A DNA stretch of 64,000 nucleotides from Paulinella micropora (lineage: Eukaryota; Cercozoa; Imbricatea; Euglyphida): positions 105,155-169,154 of the forward strand of contig BJOX01000330.1 of NCBI GenBank assembly GCA_009731375.1, read 5' to 3'. The position numbers and the translations under genes were made by a program. Under the pieces are notes generated by a model. It saw only the letters and a program-made list of their open reading frames with translations. It did not search any database and was not told the origin of the DNA. Below are positions 29,134 through 40,452 of this stretch, in pieces. Each line of letters opens with the position of its first letter. Within the stretch, counting starts at the first letter, position 1.

Positions 29134-29744
29134 GATAAGAAGCCAACTTGGGGGTGGAGTGGTAGATGAAGGGCGATTGATCAGACTATATGTCTTGATA
29201 GGCCCCGGGCATCTACCCGACCCCCAGACCCGCTGATAATTACAGATATTTGTATGTGTGGCATATATTATATTACTTTTGTTATTTTTATACCCCCTTA
29301 CGGGAAGCGCTTCCAAATTTTAGTTTTTATGTTATGATCATATGTGTGAACCTATCATATATATAAACATATATATTATCATATATTTATTACACATTTA
29401 TGTTGTCACTCCTTTCCGGTCATCATCATATCTATGTATTCCTATATGGTATATATGTATGTAATTTTCACATACTTCTTATTCATCTGCGAGATAGGGA
29501 GAGTAGAGTGTTAACCTTCTTTTCGTTGGGTAGGTCCGAATATACCACAGGTGCTCTGCCTTGTACGTAATCTAACTGATGCGTACTCGCTGTGGATAGG
29601 AGGGTAGCCAATCCCGACATTACTTCTCGGAGAGAGTGAGGGTAAGAGGATATGTTTTGAGTTTGTGTTTTCTATTGTTTCACAGAATAGTGGTAGTGAC
29701 GTAACTTAATTAGGAACGGCAGTAACTTAATGTTAATTACCTTG
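28537..29744 (+). other. Copia A 3' untranslated stretch
   Basis: About 1.2 kb follows the RNase H stop. It holds the (TA)n run at 29092-29129 and AT-rich sequence at 29330-29470. No recognisable gene was seen. Confidence 0.6.
29092..29129. repeat. (TA)n microsatellite
   Basis: An uninterrupted TA dinucleotide run of about 38 bases. Confidence 0.95.
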
Positions 29745-29756
29745 TTCCAGGGGGAG
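29745..29756 (+). promoter_or_regulatory. Polypurine tract of copia A
   Basis: CCAGGGGGAG ends immediately before the 3' LTR start TGTTGG. Confidence 0.85.
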
Positions 29757-29952
29757 TGTTGGAACTAATAATTAATTAGTAGTTACGGACCGGCCGTATT
29801 AGAGTAACGGTGCCGTTAGAGCCATTACTTATGATCCGGCCAGTCATGTTACGCGGCGCACCTTGTTGGCGCCCTTTCTCATTAAAGTTGTAGTCTGCAT
29901 CGAGAGTGTCGTAGCAGTCATAGATTATTATATTAATAATAGTATTCTAACA
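29757..29952 (+). repeat. 3' LTR of copia A
   Basis: It starts TGTTGGAACTAAT, ends TTCTAACA, and is followed by the duplicated target GTCGG. Confidence 0.95.
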
Positions 29953-31596
29953 GTCGGGTCTGTCAGGGAGTTTGTTGCGAGCCATAGGAGCACTCAACAG
30001 TTCCCCCCCCCCCCCCACGGGCTCTTGTGGGTTGTTCTAAGGGTTTGTTTTCACTTTGCTCGCTTTGAGGTTCATTATCCTCCTCACCCTCTTGCTCAGC
30101 ATCACGAGCAAGTATGTGATCCCCACCTCCTATGTTTCCATCCATCGCATCCTCGCTACTTTCCATTATAACAAGCCCATACTCTTTTTCTCCAGAGCTG
30201 TCTTCCCCCTCAGACTTGTTTCCTTCTCCTTCCTGTTCCTCAACCTCTTCTCCTACCTCTCCTCTTACAAGAGTAACTCCCTTTGACCCTTTCTTTCGAA
30301 ACTTTCCATTCTTGTCTCGTTCCTTCCCTTTCGAGGAGTCAGAGTGAGTTGACTTAGGACCGGTTCGTTTGGAGTTAGACTTCAGTTTGGGGCAAAAACG
30401 CTTAGTATGCTCAGTTTGATAGCAGTTGTAGCATGTAGCAGTCAACCACCATTCCTGTCCTGAGCTATCACTCCCATGACTGTCGCCCTTTCTCCCTTTC
30501 CCGTTCTTTGTCCATCTCTTGTTCCTGTCTCTCTTCCCTCCTCTCTCTTCTCCATCTTCTTCTCCTAGCAGTAGGTTCGCACCTTTGCCCTCTCCCTTTC
30601 TCTCTCTGTCCTTCCTTCGTTCTCTCCTGAGCCTCTTCTGCTTAGCTGACCGCAGCACGTATATCTCTCTTGCTAACTCTACCATTTCGTCATGTGATAG
30701 TCTACTTGCTGCTGCTAGCCTATAATGCTCGTTGAGATAGTTCTGTCCAAATGCCTCATACACCTCTAACTTCTCTGGCAATCCATTCACTGCCTCATCT
30801 GGTTCGAAGTCCTTTCCTCTCAGTGTCTCTAATCAGTTCTTCTGCAGTAGGTGTTGTGTGAGGTATTCGTCCATGTCCTCTTTGGGTTGTGGTCTCATCT
30901 CTTTGAATGCTTTCTCCTCTACATATCTCGCCGCACCGCTGAGATTACCGTATTTTTCTTTAACAATGCAGACTTTCTCAAACGGGCAATATACCTTTTT
31001 GCTACGTAGGAATTAAATCACTTTCGCTTCCGAGAATGCCGTGGTTACGAGAAGTTGAAACATCCTGCAGCGATGCTTCAAGGTACTGTTGTTCTGTCTT
31101 GTAATTCTTCTTCCTCAACAGATACACGTCTTTGGTTGTTCTGGTCATTGATCTCTTCTTTCTTCTGCTTGCTTTCTCTTCCCATGCTTTCTTCTCGTCC
31201 TTCGTGAGATCTTTCCAGTTGGCTGGTTTCTCTATCTGCGCCTTCTCAGTTCTGATGTTCTGCTTCCTCTTGTTCTCTGCTGTTGTGTTTCTTCTTCATC
31301 GTCTTTTCCTTCTGGTGTGTCCATTTCATGCGGTTCTCTCGGTTCGTCCACATGATCTCTTCTGCCTTCCTCATGCGATCTCTATCGTATCCATATTTCG
31401 TTTTCGCTGCTTTATTGTCCTTTAACACATTATGAAACATATCTCCGAGAGTGGTGTTCTTACCATACGCGTACTCCTCTATCTGGTAATAACAGCTTTG
31501 CAAATCCTTTTTGTTTCCGCTAAACACCTGTGTGTGAGACATCAACTGTCTCATGCTACTTGCATTGTACTGAAAATTGCTTTCCCAGCGGCTCAT
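29953..31596 (-). pseudogene. gag: Gag of copia B1, interrupted by copia A
   Basis: Read from 31596 leftward, the start matches the B2 Gag (B1: NKKDLQSCYYQIEEYAYG; the same residues occur in B2). The 31596-31246 and 30790-29963 frames are the clearest pieces. A CCHC knuckle with spacing C-x2-C-x4-H-x4-C (CYNCYQTEHTKRFC) lies near 30420. A Lys/Arg/Glu-rich stretch precedes it and an acidic stretch follows. The frame runs into a C14 homopolymer at 30003-30016 and then the edge of element A. The rest of B1 (the remainder of gag, and pol) is missing. Confidence 0.8.
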
Positions 31597-31599
31597 AAC

Positions 31600-31920
31600 A
31601 GTTGATTAGGTAATTACCCTGTCACTCACGGACCTAGTACTATAATATTAATGCCTTATTACACTCCGGTTTGCTGAGAGACTCCGTTAGAAGTCGCGAC
31701 GCTCAATCGACACACTTTAATCCGCAAGTAGAATAGCAGAACTGACAACTCAGAGGCAGTAAGAAAACTGAATATAATGAATTCCGCAGTCGTAACTGTA
31801 AAGGTCCTATTACACAATGATTATTGTCCAATTCTGGATGCAAATGAAGTCAGACGGTTACGTCCGTTACTCTTATTGACTAGAACTACGCGGTTATTCC
31901 GGCGACTATACGAATAAATA
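31600..31920 (-). repeat. 5' LTR of copia B1, truncated
   Basis: It matches the B2 LTRs (shared landmarks GTTGATTAGG, CGGTTTGCTGAGAGACTCCG, CTATACGAATAAAT). The outer 50 or so bases are missing because the D1 LTR begins at 31922. Confidence 0.85.
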
Positions 31921-31921
31921 C

Positions 31922-32549
31922 TATCAGACTGAACACCTTAACGACCGGCCAAAACCACTACCGTTGACATTTTACTGTTTTTGACCGATCCGTTAGATTC
32001 TCCTCTGCACGACGTTTCGACTTCACTAACTAGCTTTTGATTTCGTCCAGGAATGACTTCAAACGATTTAATCAAAGTTTTTACAGCAAGTGCCATTTTT
32101 CCCTTCTCCATTGCCTTTTTCCACGATTTCCCGAAAACGACAATTTACGGTGAATTTTGGGAACACAGTCAAGAGAAGCGGAAAATCGTTTTTGCCGCAC
32201 AATCTAGGTTTTCACACCAATGACTTAGAGAGATTTCCCAAATGAAAATCTCGGACTACCACTTGAACACCAATAACTTGAACTTGAAGCCACCTTCAAT
32301 TACATTGTACATTTAACTTCAAGTGTCGTCTAACAGCTACTCACAATCTACGTTCAACCAAGATCGCACTTTGCAAACCAAGTCTGCAAACCAGTAGAAA
32401 TCAACGTAAATAAACGAAGTGACCTCTCAGCTATTTACTGGTATTTCACCTACTCTTAGGAGTTAGGGCTGTTTGCAGCAATAGAGACTTTTAAATAAGA
32501 GTTCGTTGTGTATTTATCCCTTGGGGTTCAACTGTATCCAAACTCACAA
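31922..32549 (+). repeat. LTR-like repeat of family D, copy 1
   Basis: About 625 bases match the reverse complement of 50810-51431. Shared ends are TATCAGACTGA and ATCCAAACTCACAA. Because the second copy follows a purine tract after a Ty3-like pol, I call this an LTR. The termini are not TG...CA, which lowers certainty. Confidence 0.65.
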
Positions 32550-33951
32550 TTCGAATTTTCTTTTCAAGTGGAAACTGCACACACGAGTTTTGTGTGCTCT
32601 GTCGACAGATCGATTTGAAAGCACCTCCTACAAGGAAGGTACTACTCAACGAACGTGGAAGATCAGAGGTCATCAAAAACCACATATGTGAGACAGATCG
32701 TTCACCTGTCCTTGCATTTTTGTGTCGTATTTCTGTTCTTCCACACTCTATGCAGTCGACCAACACAGTATGTGTTTGATTTTGTTTGATGTGTTAGGGT
32801 CACCCCCTTATCACCCAGCAAGATCATCCTCTTTGCTGCTCATCGTGCTCTACAGGTGTACCAACACTGCCTGGCCTACCCCTGGCAACGTGGAATGTTC
32901 GCCAACTCGCGCCACGACGATTCCCTGTCGCGTATCCGGGAGCACAACAGTTAAAACTAGTCCGAATGAATTTGCAACAAAACTTTAATGAAATAACTGA
33001 ACAGTAAAAATAGCCCGAACTGGCAAAAACTAAAATGAGTTGGGAAGAAACTAACTGACTCAGTCATTTCGGACGACCGGGAGCGAGCACCAGCCCCGCC
33101 GACTGTGCGGTTGGCTGAACACACTTAGCTCACAGCTCACGGCATACATTTCGGCCGAACTCTTACGACCAGACGGAGCGTGGGAGGGATAAAGGAACAG
33201 GGAGTGGCGTGGTGNNNNNNNNNNNNNNNNNNNNNNNNNNNNNNNNNNNNNNNNNNNNNNNNNNNNNNNNNNNCCCCCCCAAAGGAACACGAACTCACAG
33301 TAGTGCTGAGGGCCGTCCTGCTAAGCATAGAGAAACAAAGGAAACTTGACAATCACCTTGACTAAAATTCAAAAGAAGAAAAGAAACTAGAGATGCGCTG
33401 ATAAACCTAAAACCGCGAGCAGGGCCTAAAGCAAAAACATTGAGAGGAGAGAAAACAAAAGACAACGGGGGAGAAACAAACGATAACTTGAAAAATCCCC
33501 CCCCTTCTCTCCCCCCCCCCTCTACTAAAACAAGGGGAAAACATTGTTATTAAAATAGGAAGAAGGGTTGAATCGAGATTAAATAAATGAAAACTTGAAA
33601 ATTAAAATAATTTGAAAACAGGGTGGGAGGGAAGGGTTTTCTCGATGAGAAAGCCTTCTTCAGCCAGCTACTACCAAAGCAACAAACCAACAACAAACCC
33701 ACAACAGAACACAGCCTACTTCTATGCACGTGTAAGCCAAGTGAACACCCGCCGGTCTTCGGCCGGCGAAAAGGTATTGAATAAATCCGGCTACACAATA
33801 CTTAAAACGAAACGGTTTTTCCGGCTTCGCCGGAAACCGGAAACGGATACGGAAATGCAGGCTATGCCGGCAACCGAAACCTTATCGTTCCAAATTAATC
33901 CTAACAAGTTTTAACAACGGTTAAAATCAAGATTCTAACCACAAGAAATGC
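32550..33951 (+). other. D1 leader region with N gap at 33215-33273
   Basis: About 1.4 kb lies between the LTR and gag. Short open frames have no recognisable product. It includes C-rich runs near 33500 and two strong hairpins at 33750-33836. Confidence 0.5.
33750..33836 (+). promoter_or_regulatory. Pair of GC-rich hairpins in the D1 leader
   Basis: CGCCGGTCTTCGGCCGGCG (33750-33768) folds as an 8-bp stem with one G-U pair. TTTCCGGCTTCGCCGGAAA (33818-33836) folds as a perfect 8-bp stem. Both have a TTC loop. The position just upstream of gag would suit a packaging or dimerisation signal, but this is inference. Confidence 0.45.
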
Positions 33952-36475
33952 TTGGACCCTTTCACTATATTGGGCGTCTACCATGGTCTTCTGCCTTCTG
34001 AAAAGAAGTTTCTGAAGGAAGTGGAGGAAAGGAAGTCTACTCCTCTCACTACAGACCTCTCGTGGACGCAATCAACGCAGTTCAAAGAGGATTTATTCAC
34101 CAACTACTCTGGCGAATACAGGAACGTTCTACTCAAGGCAAGCAAGGACAAGCAAACAAATTTGCTCCATCTACCATTGGTACCGACACCATCCCTCACG
34201 CTGATGTTCAATCCCAACGTGACGGCCCACGACATCTACCAGGAGTATTTGGGACCTACAGGCATCTCAACAGGAGGCTCTCTGGAATCAATTGGGTACT
34301 CTCATCCCTCTCCAGGTATATGTCAATCATTTACCTATTTCGACTTCGATGCCTGGAGCATGGATTGGTACTCCCAGCCCCTGCAAGCACTCCAGTTACC
34401 GTGCCTCCATCGACCCTGATTGGTTCGACGCCAGCAATAGCCCTGGGAAGTATTCCTCTGGGACCTACACCGCTGACTCACCCATCAACGAGCCCCACGG
34501 CTCCATCTGCACCATCAACGGCTGCAACATCGTCCCCTGTAGCTACCCCATCGTTGGCTTTACTCCCGATGCCCGCGGGTGCAACAGCATTGGCCCCGAT
34601 TGGTAGGGTACCTCCTATCACCCCTGTCGGTCCGTGTGCCCACCCTGGAAATCTAGCAAGTGGAGCGACACCCCTGCCCCGACGTGAGCCGCATCCATCG
34701 CTGGCATCCATCGTGGCATCTCGCCCACCTGCCCCATTGGTCAATCGAGCACTGTCCATGACTGACGCAGCTTTCACGTCACCATTTCGACCGATAATTG
34801 ACTCTTTTGGACCCAGACCGGCCTTTGCTCCATTGATAGCAACTCCGACTGATTCGTCAGGTTCAACCCTCGCTACATTGACGCCGGCACGCCCATAGCC
34901 TCGCATCTCGCTGGGTACAACAATGCAAGGTAGTAGAATCACACTGAGCCCTCTCTTCTCCGTTGCGGAAGAGGCTTACTCGACCCTGCTCGCTGGTGGT
35001 GCGAACCCTCCCGCGGAGGATCAAGGGGGAACCCCTGTGACTGCAGCAACCAGTAATGCAACAGTGGCGACTGCGGCTCTCGCGAGCTCGTCATCAAGCT
35101 CATCTTCAAGCTCGGCATCGAGCTCAACATCGAGCTCGTCTGCAGGTTCATCATCTGATCCATCGTCTGGTACGACGATTGCGACTCAGCCACCGGCCCC
35201 TTCGGCGGAGAATGGCCCTCCAGGAACGGCTACACCATCCCCGCCATCCTCAGGCAATGAATCCTCGTCAGCATCGTCGACAGGAAGAGTTCTGCGATCG
35301 TCCACCTTTGCAGGTATTCCACCCCGCACGCTACACATGATGGCCCCAGTCCGATCTCTCTTCGTGTTGACCCGCCCGGCCACCGCGCCGGGACATGACG
35401 TTGCTACTCAAGCCCGCGAACTTGCATTCAACCGGTGAATAAGTGGGGAGACAAGACTGCAATGGCCCTCATGGACGCGTACTGGACTCGGTACATTCGT
35501 GTCACTGAAGAACGCACCCGCGTCTGGAGCATCATCCCGTACATGCTCATGGAATATTTCATGGAGCTGTTCAAGGGACGACTGGACAAGGGAGACACGA
35601 AGCGACCAGCTATGCAAGCCCTCAAACTTCGACGCTTCAAGAAGGAAAGCCTTGCAGGGTATGTAAATCGTTGCATCACAAGCTACGAGACGGCCCAGGC
35701 AGCTGGCTATCTGACGGCCGACTTCAATCAAGTCCGCCATGTGTCTCGGATGCTTACGCCCATGGAACGAGAGCGATGGACCCTATACGCCGCCGAGAAA
35801 TTTAATGCAATGGGTGTTGCATGGCCCCGCCATCTCACTGACCTTCTGCCCTGGACCTGCTCCCTCGATCTCCACTGCATGGAAGAATATTGGCCCTGGA
35901 TGGAAAGTACTACGAAGCCCTCGTCGGCCGCCACATATAAGCGACTACGGGAGCGCCCTCCTCGTCCGACGCCCTCCACCTTCTCCCGTGACTCAACCGT
36001 CAAGGTCGACACTCGTCAGAAGAGACCGCGTAGGACGCAGCAGGAAAACAAGGAGAACAAACGCCCTCCTCGTCAGAAACGCAAGGCTGAAGCCATGTCG
36101 ATGGCTCAACCGGCTGCATCACCGGATCGTGGACGCCCCAACAAGCGGACTAAGACGGACAAGCCAGCCCCGACTACGAAGAAGGCGGCAACACGCCCAC
36201 CCTTCACCAAGGCGAATGCGATTGCCATCCCTTCGAAGAAATTGTCGATGGTTACGGCCGCCACCAAGTCCGCCCCGACCTCCCCAAAGCGTCCACCCTT
36301 CACCGGATTCCATGCTCCTACTGCAAGGAACATAACCAGTTCCTCAAGCCGAATCAGACCCCGAAGCACTCGCTTGAACAATGCAAGCTGCAACAACAGC
36401 GTTGTCAGGATGAAGGCAAGCATTGCAACTGGAAGCCATCCTCGGCCGCCACGCGAAAGCAGCCACGTTCACGGC
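33952..36475 (+). pseudogene. gag: Gag of Ty3-like element D, copy 1
   Basis: It matches D2 at 61480-63990 in inverted orientation. The pieces are 33952-34419, 34062-34898, 34923-35438 and 35435-36517, so there are several frame breaks. The N-terminal region contains LSWTQSTQF and FNPNVTAHDIYQEYLGPTG. A Pro/Ala/Thr-rich and a Ser-rich linker follow. The capsid-like region has WGDKTAMALMDAYWTRYIRV and LKLRRFKKESLAGYVNRC. A basic Lys/Arg/Pro stretch and a Cys/His motif end it (CSYCKEHN...KHSLEQC, spacing C-x2-C-x14-H-x4-C). Near 35432 about 50 bases present in D2 are missing. Confidence 0.7.
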
Positions 36476-36577
36476 TCCGTTACCGATAACCATATCGTGA
36501 ACGACCATCGTAAATGATGATCGTTAACGGCATCGTTGACGATAACTAAGCTTAGAATTAATCATCACGTGTTGCAT
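36476..36577. other. Inversion junction filler
   Basis: The stretch contains short, mutually palindromic ATCGTTAACG-like words (36480-36548), between the gag end and the inverted downstream segment. Confidence 0.5.
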
Positions 36578-37953
36578 GAGGAGCGTAGGATTGTCACGAC
36601 TGAGGCCGTACGTAGCGTCAACAAATTCGATGTCAGATCTACCCCAAGGGGTGCTCCCATACATCTGGCGAGGGTCAGTACGTAAGTAGATCTGACTCTC
36701 CCGGGTGCGTGGAGGCGCCGTAGTGGACGACGAGCTCGATGTCGAGCTCGAGGACGACTTGAAGTTGTGCTCGAGGTGTGCTCGAAGTTGTGCTCGAAGT
36801 TGTGCTCGAAGTTGTGCTCGATGATGAGCTCGATGACGATCTCGATGATGAGCTCGATGATGAGCTTGCTGCCGAGCTTGACGAGGCGCTCATGGACGAA
36901 CTCGAGGATGAACTCGAAGCCGGGTTCGGTGCTGCAGTCCATGGGAGAAAAGTTCGCGTCAGAAGCGGCGATAAAGTTGTAGTGGTCCGTGTACGGGAAG
37001 ACCATCTGCTCCGCACATCTCCAGTGGATATCATTTTCCGGTGGCGGGATTTGGTAGGTCCCACGGGCGTTTTCTGCCGTGCGCAGCAACGATCGTTCCA
37101 CTCGAGGGTAGTCCCAACCGCCGCTTACTGGAGTGATGTTGTCGGGTCATAGTCCTTGGCTAGTGATCATTTGTTCCGGGACCCAATACCAAGGTGTGGA
37201 CAACTGGGGTATGTGCCCACGAAGCAAACGGATCCCATGGTCGGGAAGTAGTTCGCGTATGCTTCCTTGACGATCCATAAGTCCTCGTCCGAAGCAGAGG
37301 CCATTTCCTCTTCTTTGCGTTCGGGGATAAAGCTTGGAGGTATGCATACGTTTGGTACCGGTCGGACCTCCTTGTACGTCTGCTGTGGGTTCTGACCCGC
37401 GCGTAAAGTGGGGACTGGAGTCAGGACTTCAGCTCGTCGAAGTTGAAAGGGATCTCCGATTGCGCGACGGGCGTTTGGTGTCATTTTCCGGTGGCGGGAT
37501 TTACTAAGTCCCGCGGGAGTTTTCTGCCGTGCGCAGCAACGATCGTTCCACTCGAGGGTAGTCCCAACCCGTCGCGTCTTTCTGGAGTGACGTTGTCGGG
37601 CCATAGTCCTTGGCTAGTGATCATTTGTTCCGGGACCCAATAACCGAGGTGTGGACATCTGGGGTATGTGCCCACGAAGCAAACGGATCCCATGGTCGGG
37701 AAGTAGTTCGCGTATACTTCCTTGACGATCCACAAGTCCTCGTCCGTAGTAGAGGCCTTTTCCTCTTCTTTGCATTTCGGGGATACAGCTTGGAGGTATC
37801 CATACGAACGGTACAGCGGACATCCTTATACGTCATTTGTGGGGTCTGGCCCGCGCATAGAGTGGGGACCGGAGTCAGGACTTTAGTTCGTCGAAGCTGA
37901 AAGGGATCTCCGATTGCACGGCGTACGTTTGGTGTCATTGGCGGTGCTTCGAA
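36578..37953 (-). pseudogene. D1 downstream coding segment, inverted and tandemly duplicated
   Basis: It is colinear with D2 58786-59730. Frames on the - strand repeat MWIVKE-YANYFPTMGSVCFVGTYP and WVPEQMITSQGLWPDN, found at about 37280, at about 37725 and in D2 at 59516. A Ser-rich linker is encoded by GCTCGA-type repeats at about 36730-36900. The protein family was not recognised. Frameshifts separate all pieces. Confidence 0.55.
37027..37940. repeat. Tandem duplication, about 453 bp period
   Basis: ATTTTCCGGTGGCGGGATTT occurs near 37029 and again near 37482. The following sequence (TTTTCTGCCGTGCGCAGC, TGATCATTTGTTCCGGGACC, CGGATCCCATGGTCGGG) recurs in the same order with scattered differences. 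D2 has only one copy at 59240-59700. Confidence 0.85.
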
Positions 37954-38740
37954 TCACGCGAGTCTGCGGCCCGGCCATCCAACGTTGCCGTCGCAAGGTC
38001 TTCTTTTACGTGAAGACATGAACAGGTTGACTTGGCGGCCATAGAGGTGGGCGTTCGAAGTAGACAGAAGGTCGTGGGAGTTCGAAGGGAGCTGTAGTTT
38101 GGGACGGCGGCCGATGATTTTGTTGAATTTGACTATCGGGTAGGACGTCTCTTTCGCCAACGTCGCAGGGCGAAAGTCATAGCTAACCGTAGCAAGTTGT
38201 AAATCACCGACTTGAAGTGGCGTCTCGAAGAGATGGAACTCCGTCTCGTAGACGATTTGCTTGAAAGGCGGCTTCAGGGGCATGTAGTCCGTGGGACGAA
38301 TCGCTTGCGCGCCGTCAATGGAGAGGTTGAGCTGCGCCGAGACCTCGCTGGCAAGAAGCAAATTCATATCTTCGGGGAGGTGGCTCGAAATATATATCGT
38401 GATGGCATGAAGCGGAGACGTCGGTGTGGCCGAAACGAAAAGTTCAATGCCTTCAGAACGAGTAGCATCAACACCCACAGATGAGCGTGCGTCGATGGGT
38501 GGGAGCGACACGATCTCGAGTCCTTGGTGTATTACCCAGTCGAGGAGGGCTACGCCTTTGCAGTTGCAGGCCGAGTCTAGAACGCATGTAGTCTTACCGA
38601 TGATGTCTTCTTCCGGGGACGGGCGCAATGATTTGCGTACGTATATATTCCCGCAGACGACGGTCGGGGTCGTAGAAATGCGGAGTAGACGTCGTGACTC
38701 CTGAGACGCCGCGCGCGTCGTCATGTGGAAAGCGTACTCG
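37954..38740 (-). pseudogene. Protease region of element D, copy 1
   Basis: It matches D2 60718-61470 in the same orientation, and so is opposite to the D1 gag. The protein has TTCVLDSACNCKGVALLDW (retropepsin-like, with D-S-A in place of D-S-G), then HLPEDMNLLLASEVSAQLNL, corresponding to the second half of the protease fold. Homology on the N-terminal side stops at the AFHMTTR point (38740), exactly where the D1 gag homology also stops. Confidence 0.65.
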
Positions 38741-39600
38741 TATTGTAGTAATGACTTAAGCAAAATTTTGAGTTGGACCATTCGATGATGTAGTACTACG
38801 ATTCGGCACCACCCACCGCCCGAAAAATCAGGTATCCGCCACCTCTCGCTCGAAACCGTTATCCCCCGCCGCTTGAATAAAATACTTGCCCCTTTCCCCA
38901 TTTCCCCCTTTATCCGGCCCCTCGTCATTCATCGTTCCCCCGACCTAGCGTCGGTCTATACTCACTATCCCGTACGAGTCTTCTTTCCCTCGGATCCGAA
39001 ACTCCACCGATTCCCACGCGTTGGCGCCGATCCCGATGCATTGAAGCCGATTCCTATGCACTGAAGCCGCTCCCGACGCTCTCGATACGAAACCGATGCA
39101 CTGAAGTCGATCCCCATGACATATCCGCTTTTATACTTCTGGCTTTTAATAGCCTCGTAGTGCCCTCTTGGTGCGCTGTAGTCCCGGACTTCCAGCCCAG
39201 AGGCAACGTAGGCAAGGAAAGGCTCCCCCGGACCTTTGCTACCTCCACCGCAGTCCCCCCAGCTCTGAAACGCCATGCTTAAAACGAACCTGAGAGCCGA
39301 TAACACGAATGACATTTACCTCCTATCTATCTGTCTATTCATCCCTTCTCCCCCCAAAAGATCCATGTTCCTCTTCAATCCCGTTCTTAGCCCCTATTGT
39401 TCCGCTCCCGCTCTGGTGCCCCCTTTCACCTGAGTGTCATAGTTGCCGCTTCTCCGTCATCATCATCGTCATCTTTCTCTTCGTCTTTCTCATCGCTGTC
39501 CCGCGCCCCCTCCCCTCTCGCTATTCTATCCATTCCCCATACTATTCTATCTGCCCCTACTCTATTCTATCCATCCCATTCACTATCCCTATTTGTTATC
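38741..39600. other. Spacer, no gene recognised
   Basis: Beyond the D1 break there are CCCTT-rich and TCGATACGAAACCGATGCACTGAAG-like words. Open frames are low-complexity (Ser/Pro/Leu). There is no recognisable product. Confidence 0.5.
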
Positions 39601-39712
39601 CCCTGTCTTCCTCACCCCCCCCCCCCCCCCCCCCCCCCCCCCCTTTTTTTTTTTTTNNNNNNNNNNNNNNNNNNNNNNNNNNNNNCCCCCCCCCCCCCCC
39701 CCCCCACCCTCT
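39601..39712. repeat. C and T homopolymers around an N gap (39657-39685)
   Basis: A C run of about 30 bases and a T run lead into 29 Ns, followed by another C run. The true sequence is unknown. Confidence 0.95.
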
Positions 39713-40079
39713 CTCTCTATCTAAACTGGTTTAGTCAGTCTGTATTAACCCCCCAGTCTTGACCCGTATACCCCTTTATCCGCAAATATATGTTAATAAT
39801 ATAAAGAGCCTGATGTCATCGCTCGTCAGAGAGCGGAAAAATATAAAGTCTTGGGCCGCCCCGCTCCGCAGTTTCCCAATGAGCCTATAAGGCATAAGAC
39901 ATGTATGACGTTTAGTTTCCGATATATCCGCAAAGTCCGATAGGGTAATAGTTCGCTATATCCCGTAAGCCCGTATAGTTTCATAATATGTCAGTTTGTT
40001 ATATCCCGCGTAAACCCGTAAAGCCACATAATATCATAATTGGTCATATAACCCGTAGGCCCGCATAATATGGTAATTT

Positions 40080-40084
<5 letters not shown>

Positions 40085-40135
<51 letters not shown>
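40085..40135. repeat. (TA)n microsatellite
   Basis: About 50 bases of uninterrupted TA dinucleotides. Confidence 0.95.
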
Positions 40136-40137
<2 letters not shown>

Positions 40138-40271
40138 CCCGTGTGTCCGCAATGTGTACCTCGTAAGTATGATGTTCGGGTCGTAAGCCCGTCGCTGTAC
40201 CTATAAAGGTAAGAGTATACCGCTCCCCTCTCTCTGTTCGTCAATCGTTTCCAATCCCGCGTATTATTCGT

Positions 40272-40452
40272 ACCCTCATCACCCCCTTATATACCCGCAA
40301 ATCAGTAATACCGTTATCACCCCGTTGTATACCCGCAAGTCAGTAATACCGTTATCACCCCATTAAATACCCGCAAGTCAGTAATACCGTTATCACCCCG
40401 TTATATACCCGCAAGTCAGTAATACCGTTATCACCCCCTTTATACACCCGCA
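40272..40452. repeat. 38-bp tandem minisatellite, about 4.6 copies
   Basis: The unit contains TACCCGCAAGTCAGTAATAC then CGTTATCACCCC. Copies differ mainly in the GTTGTA, ATTAAA or GTTATA part. Related single words (CCGTAAG, CCGCATAATAT) lie upstream at 39900-40080. Confidence 0.9.

Larger units (their letters stand above)
20568..29952 (+). mobile_element. Copia (Ty1-like) LTR retrotransposon A, full length but decayed
   Basis: LTRs of about 196 bp lie at 20568-20763 and 29757-29952, flanked by the 5-bp duplication GTCGG (20563-20567 and 29953-29957). The order gag, protease, integrase, RT, RNase H is the copia order. By eye the LTRs differ at about eight positions. The coding part has many frameshifts and one N gap. 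The element is inserted in opposite orientation into the gag of a copia B copy. Confidence 0.95.
31922..38740 (+). mobile_element. Ty3-like element D, copy 1 (rearranged)
   Basis: It consists of an LTR (31922-32549), a leader with one N gap, gag on the + strand (33952-36475), then protease and downstream coding sequence on the - strand (36578-38740). In copy D2 all of these lie in one orientation, so D1 has suffered an inversion. The RT and integrase part found in D2 is absent here. No 3' LTR was found. Confidence 0.75.

Noticed and set aside
32491-32779. Overlapping frames of 61-91 codons at the right edge of the D1 LTR
   Set aside because: They span the LTR boundary and have no counterpart at the D2 LTR, with no protein character.
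37147-37938. Separate genes in each frame of the D1 tandem duplication
   Set aside because: They are the same segment of element D repeated and frameshifted, not independent genes.
40272-40452. CRISPR-like array
   Set aside because: The 38-bp units are contiguous with no unique spacers, and the context is a eukaryotic minisatellite.
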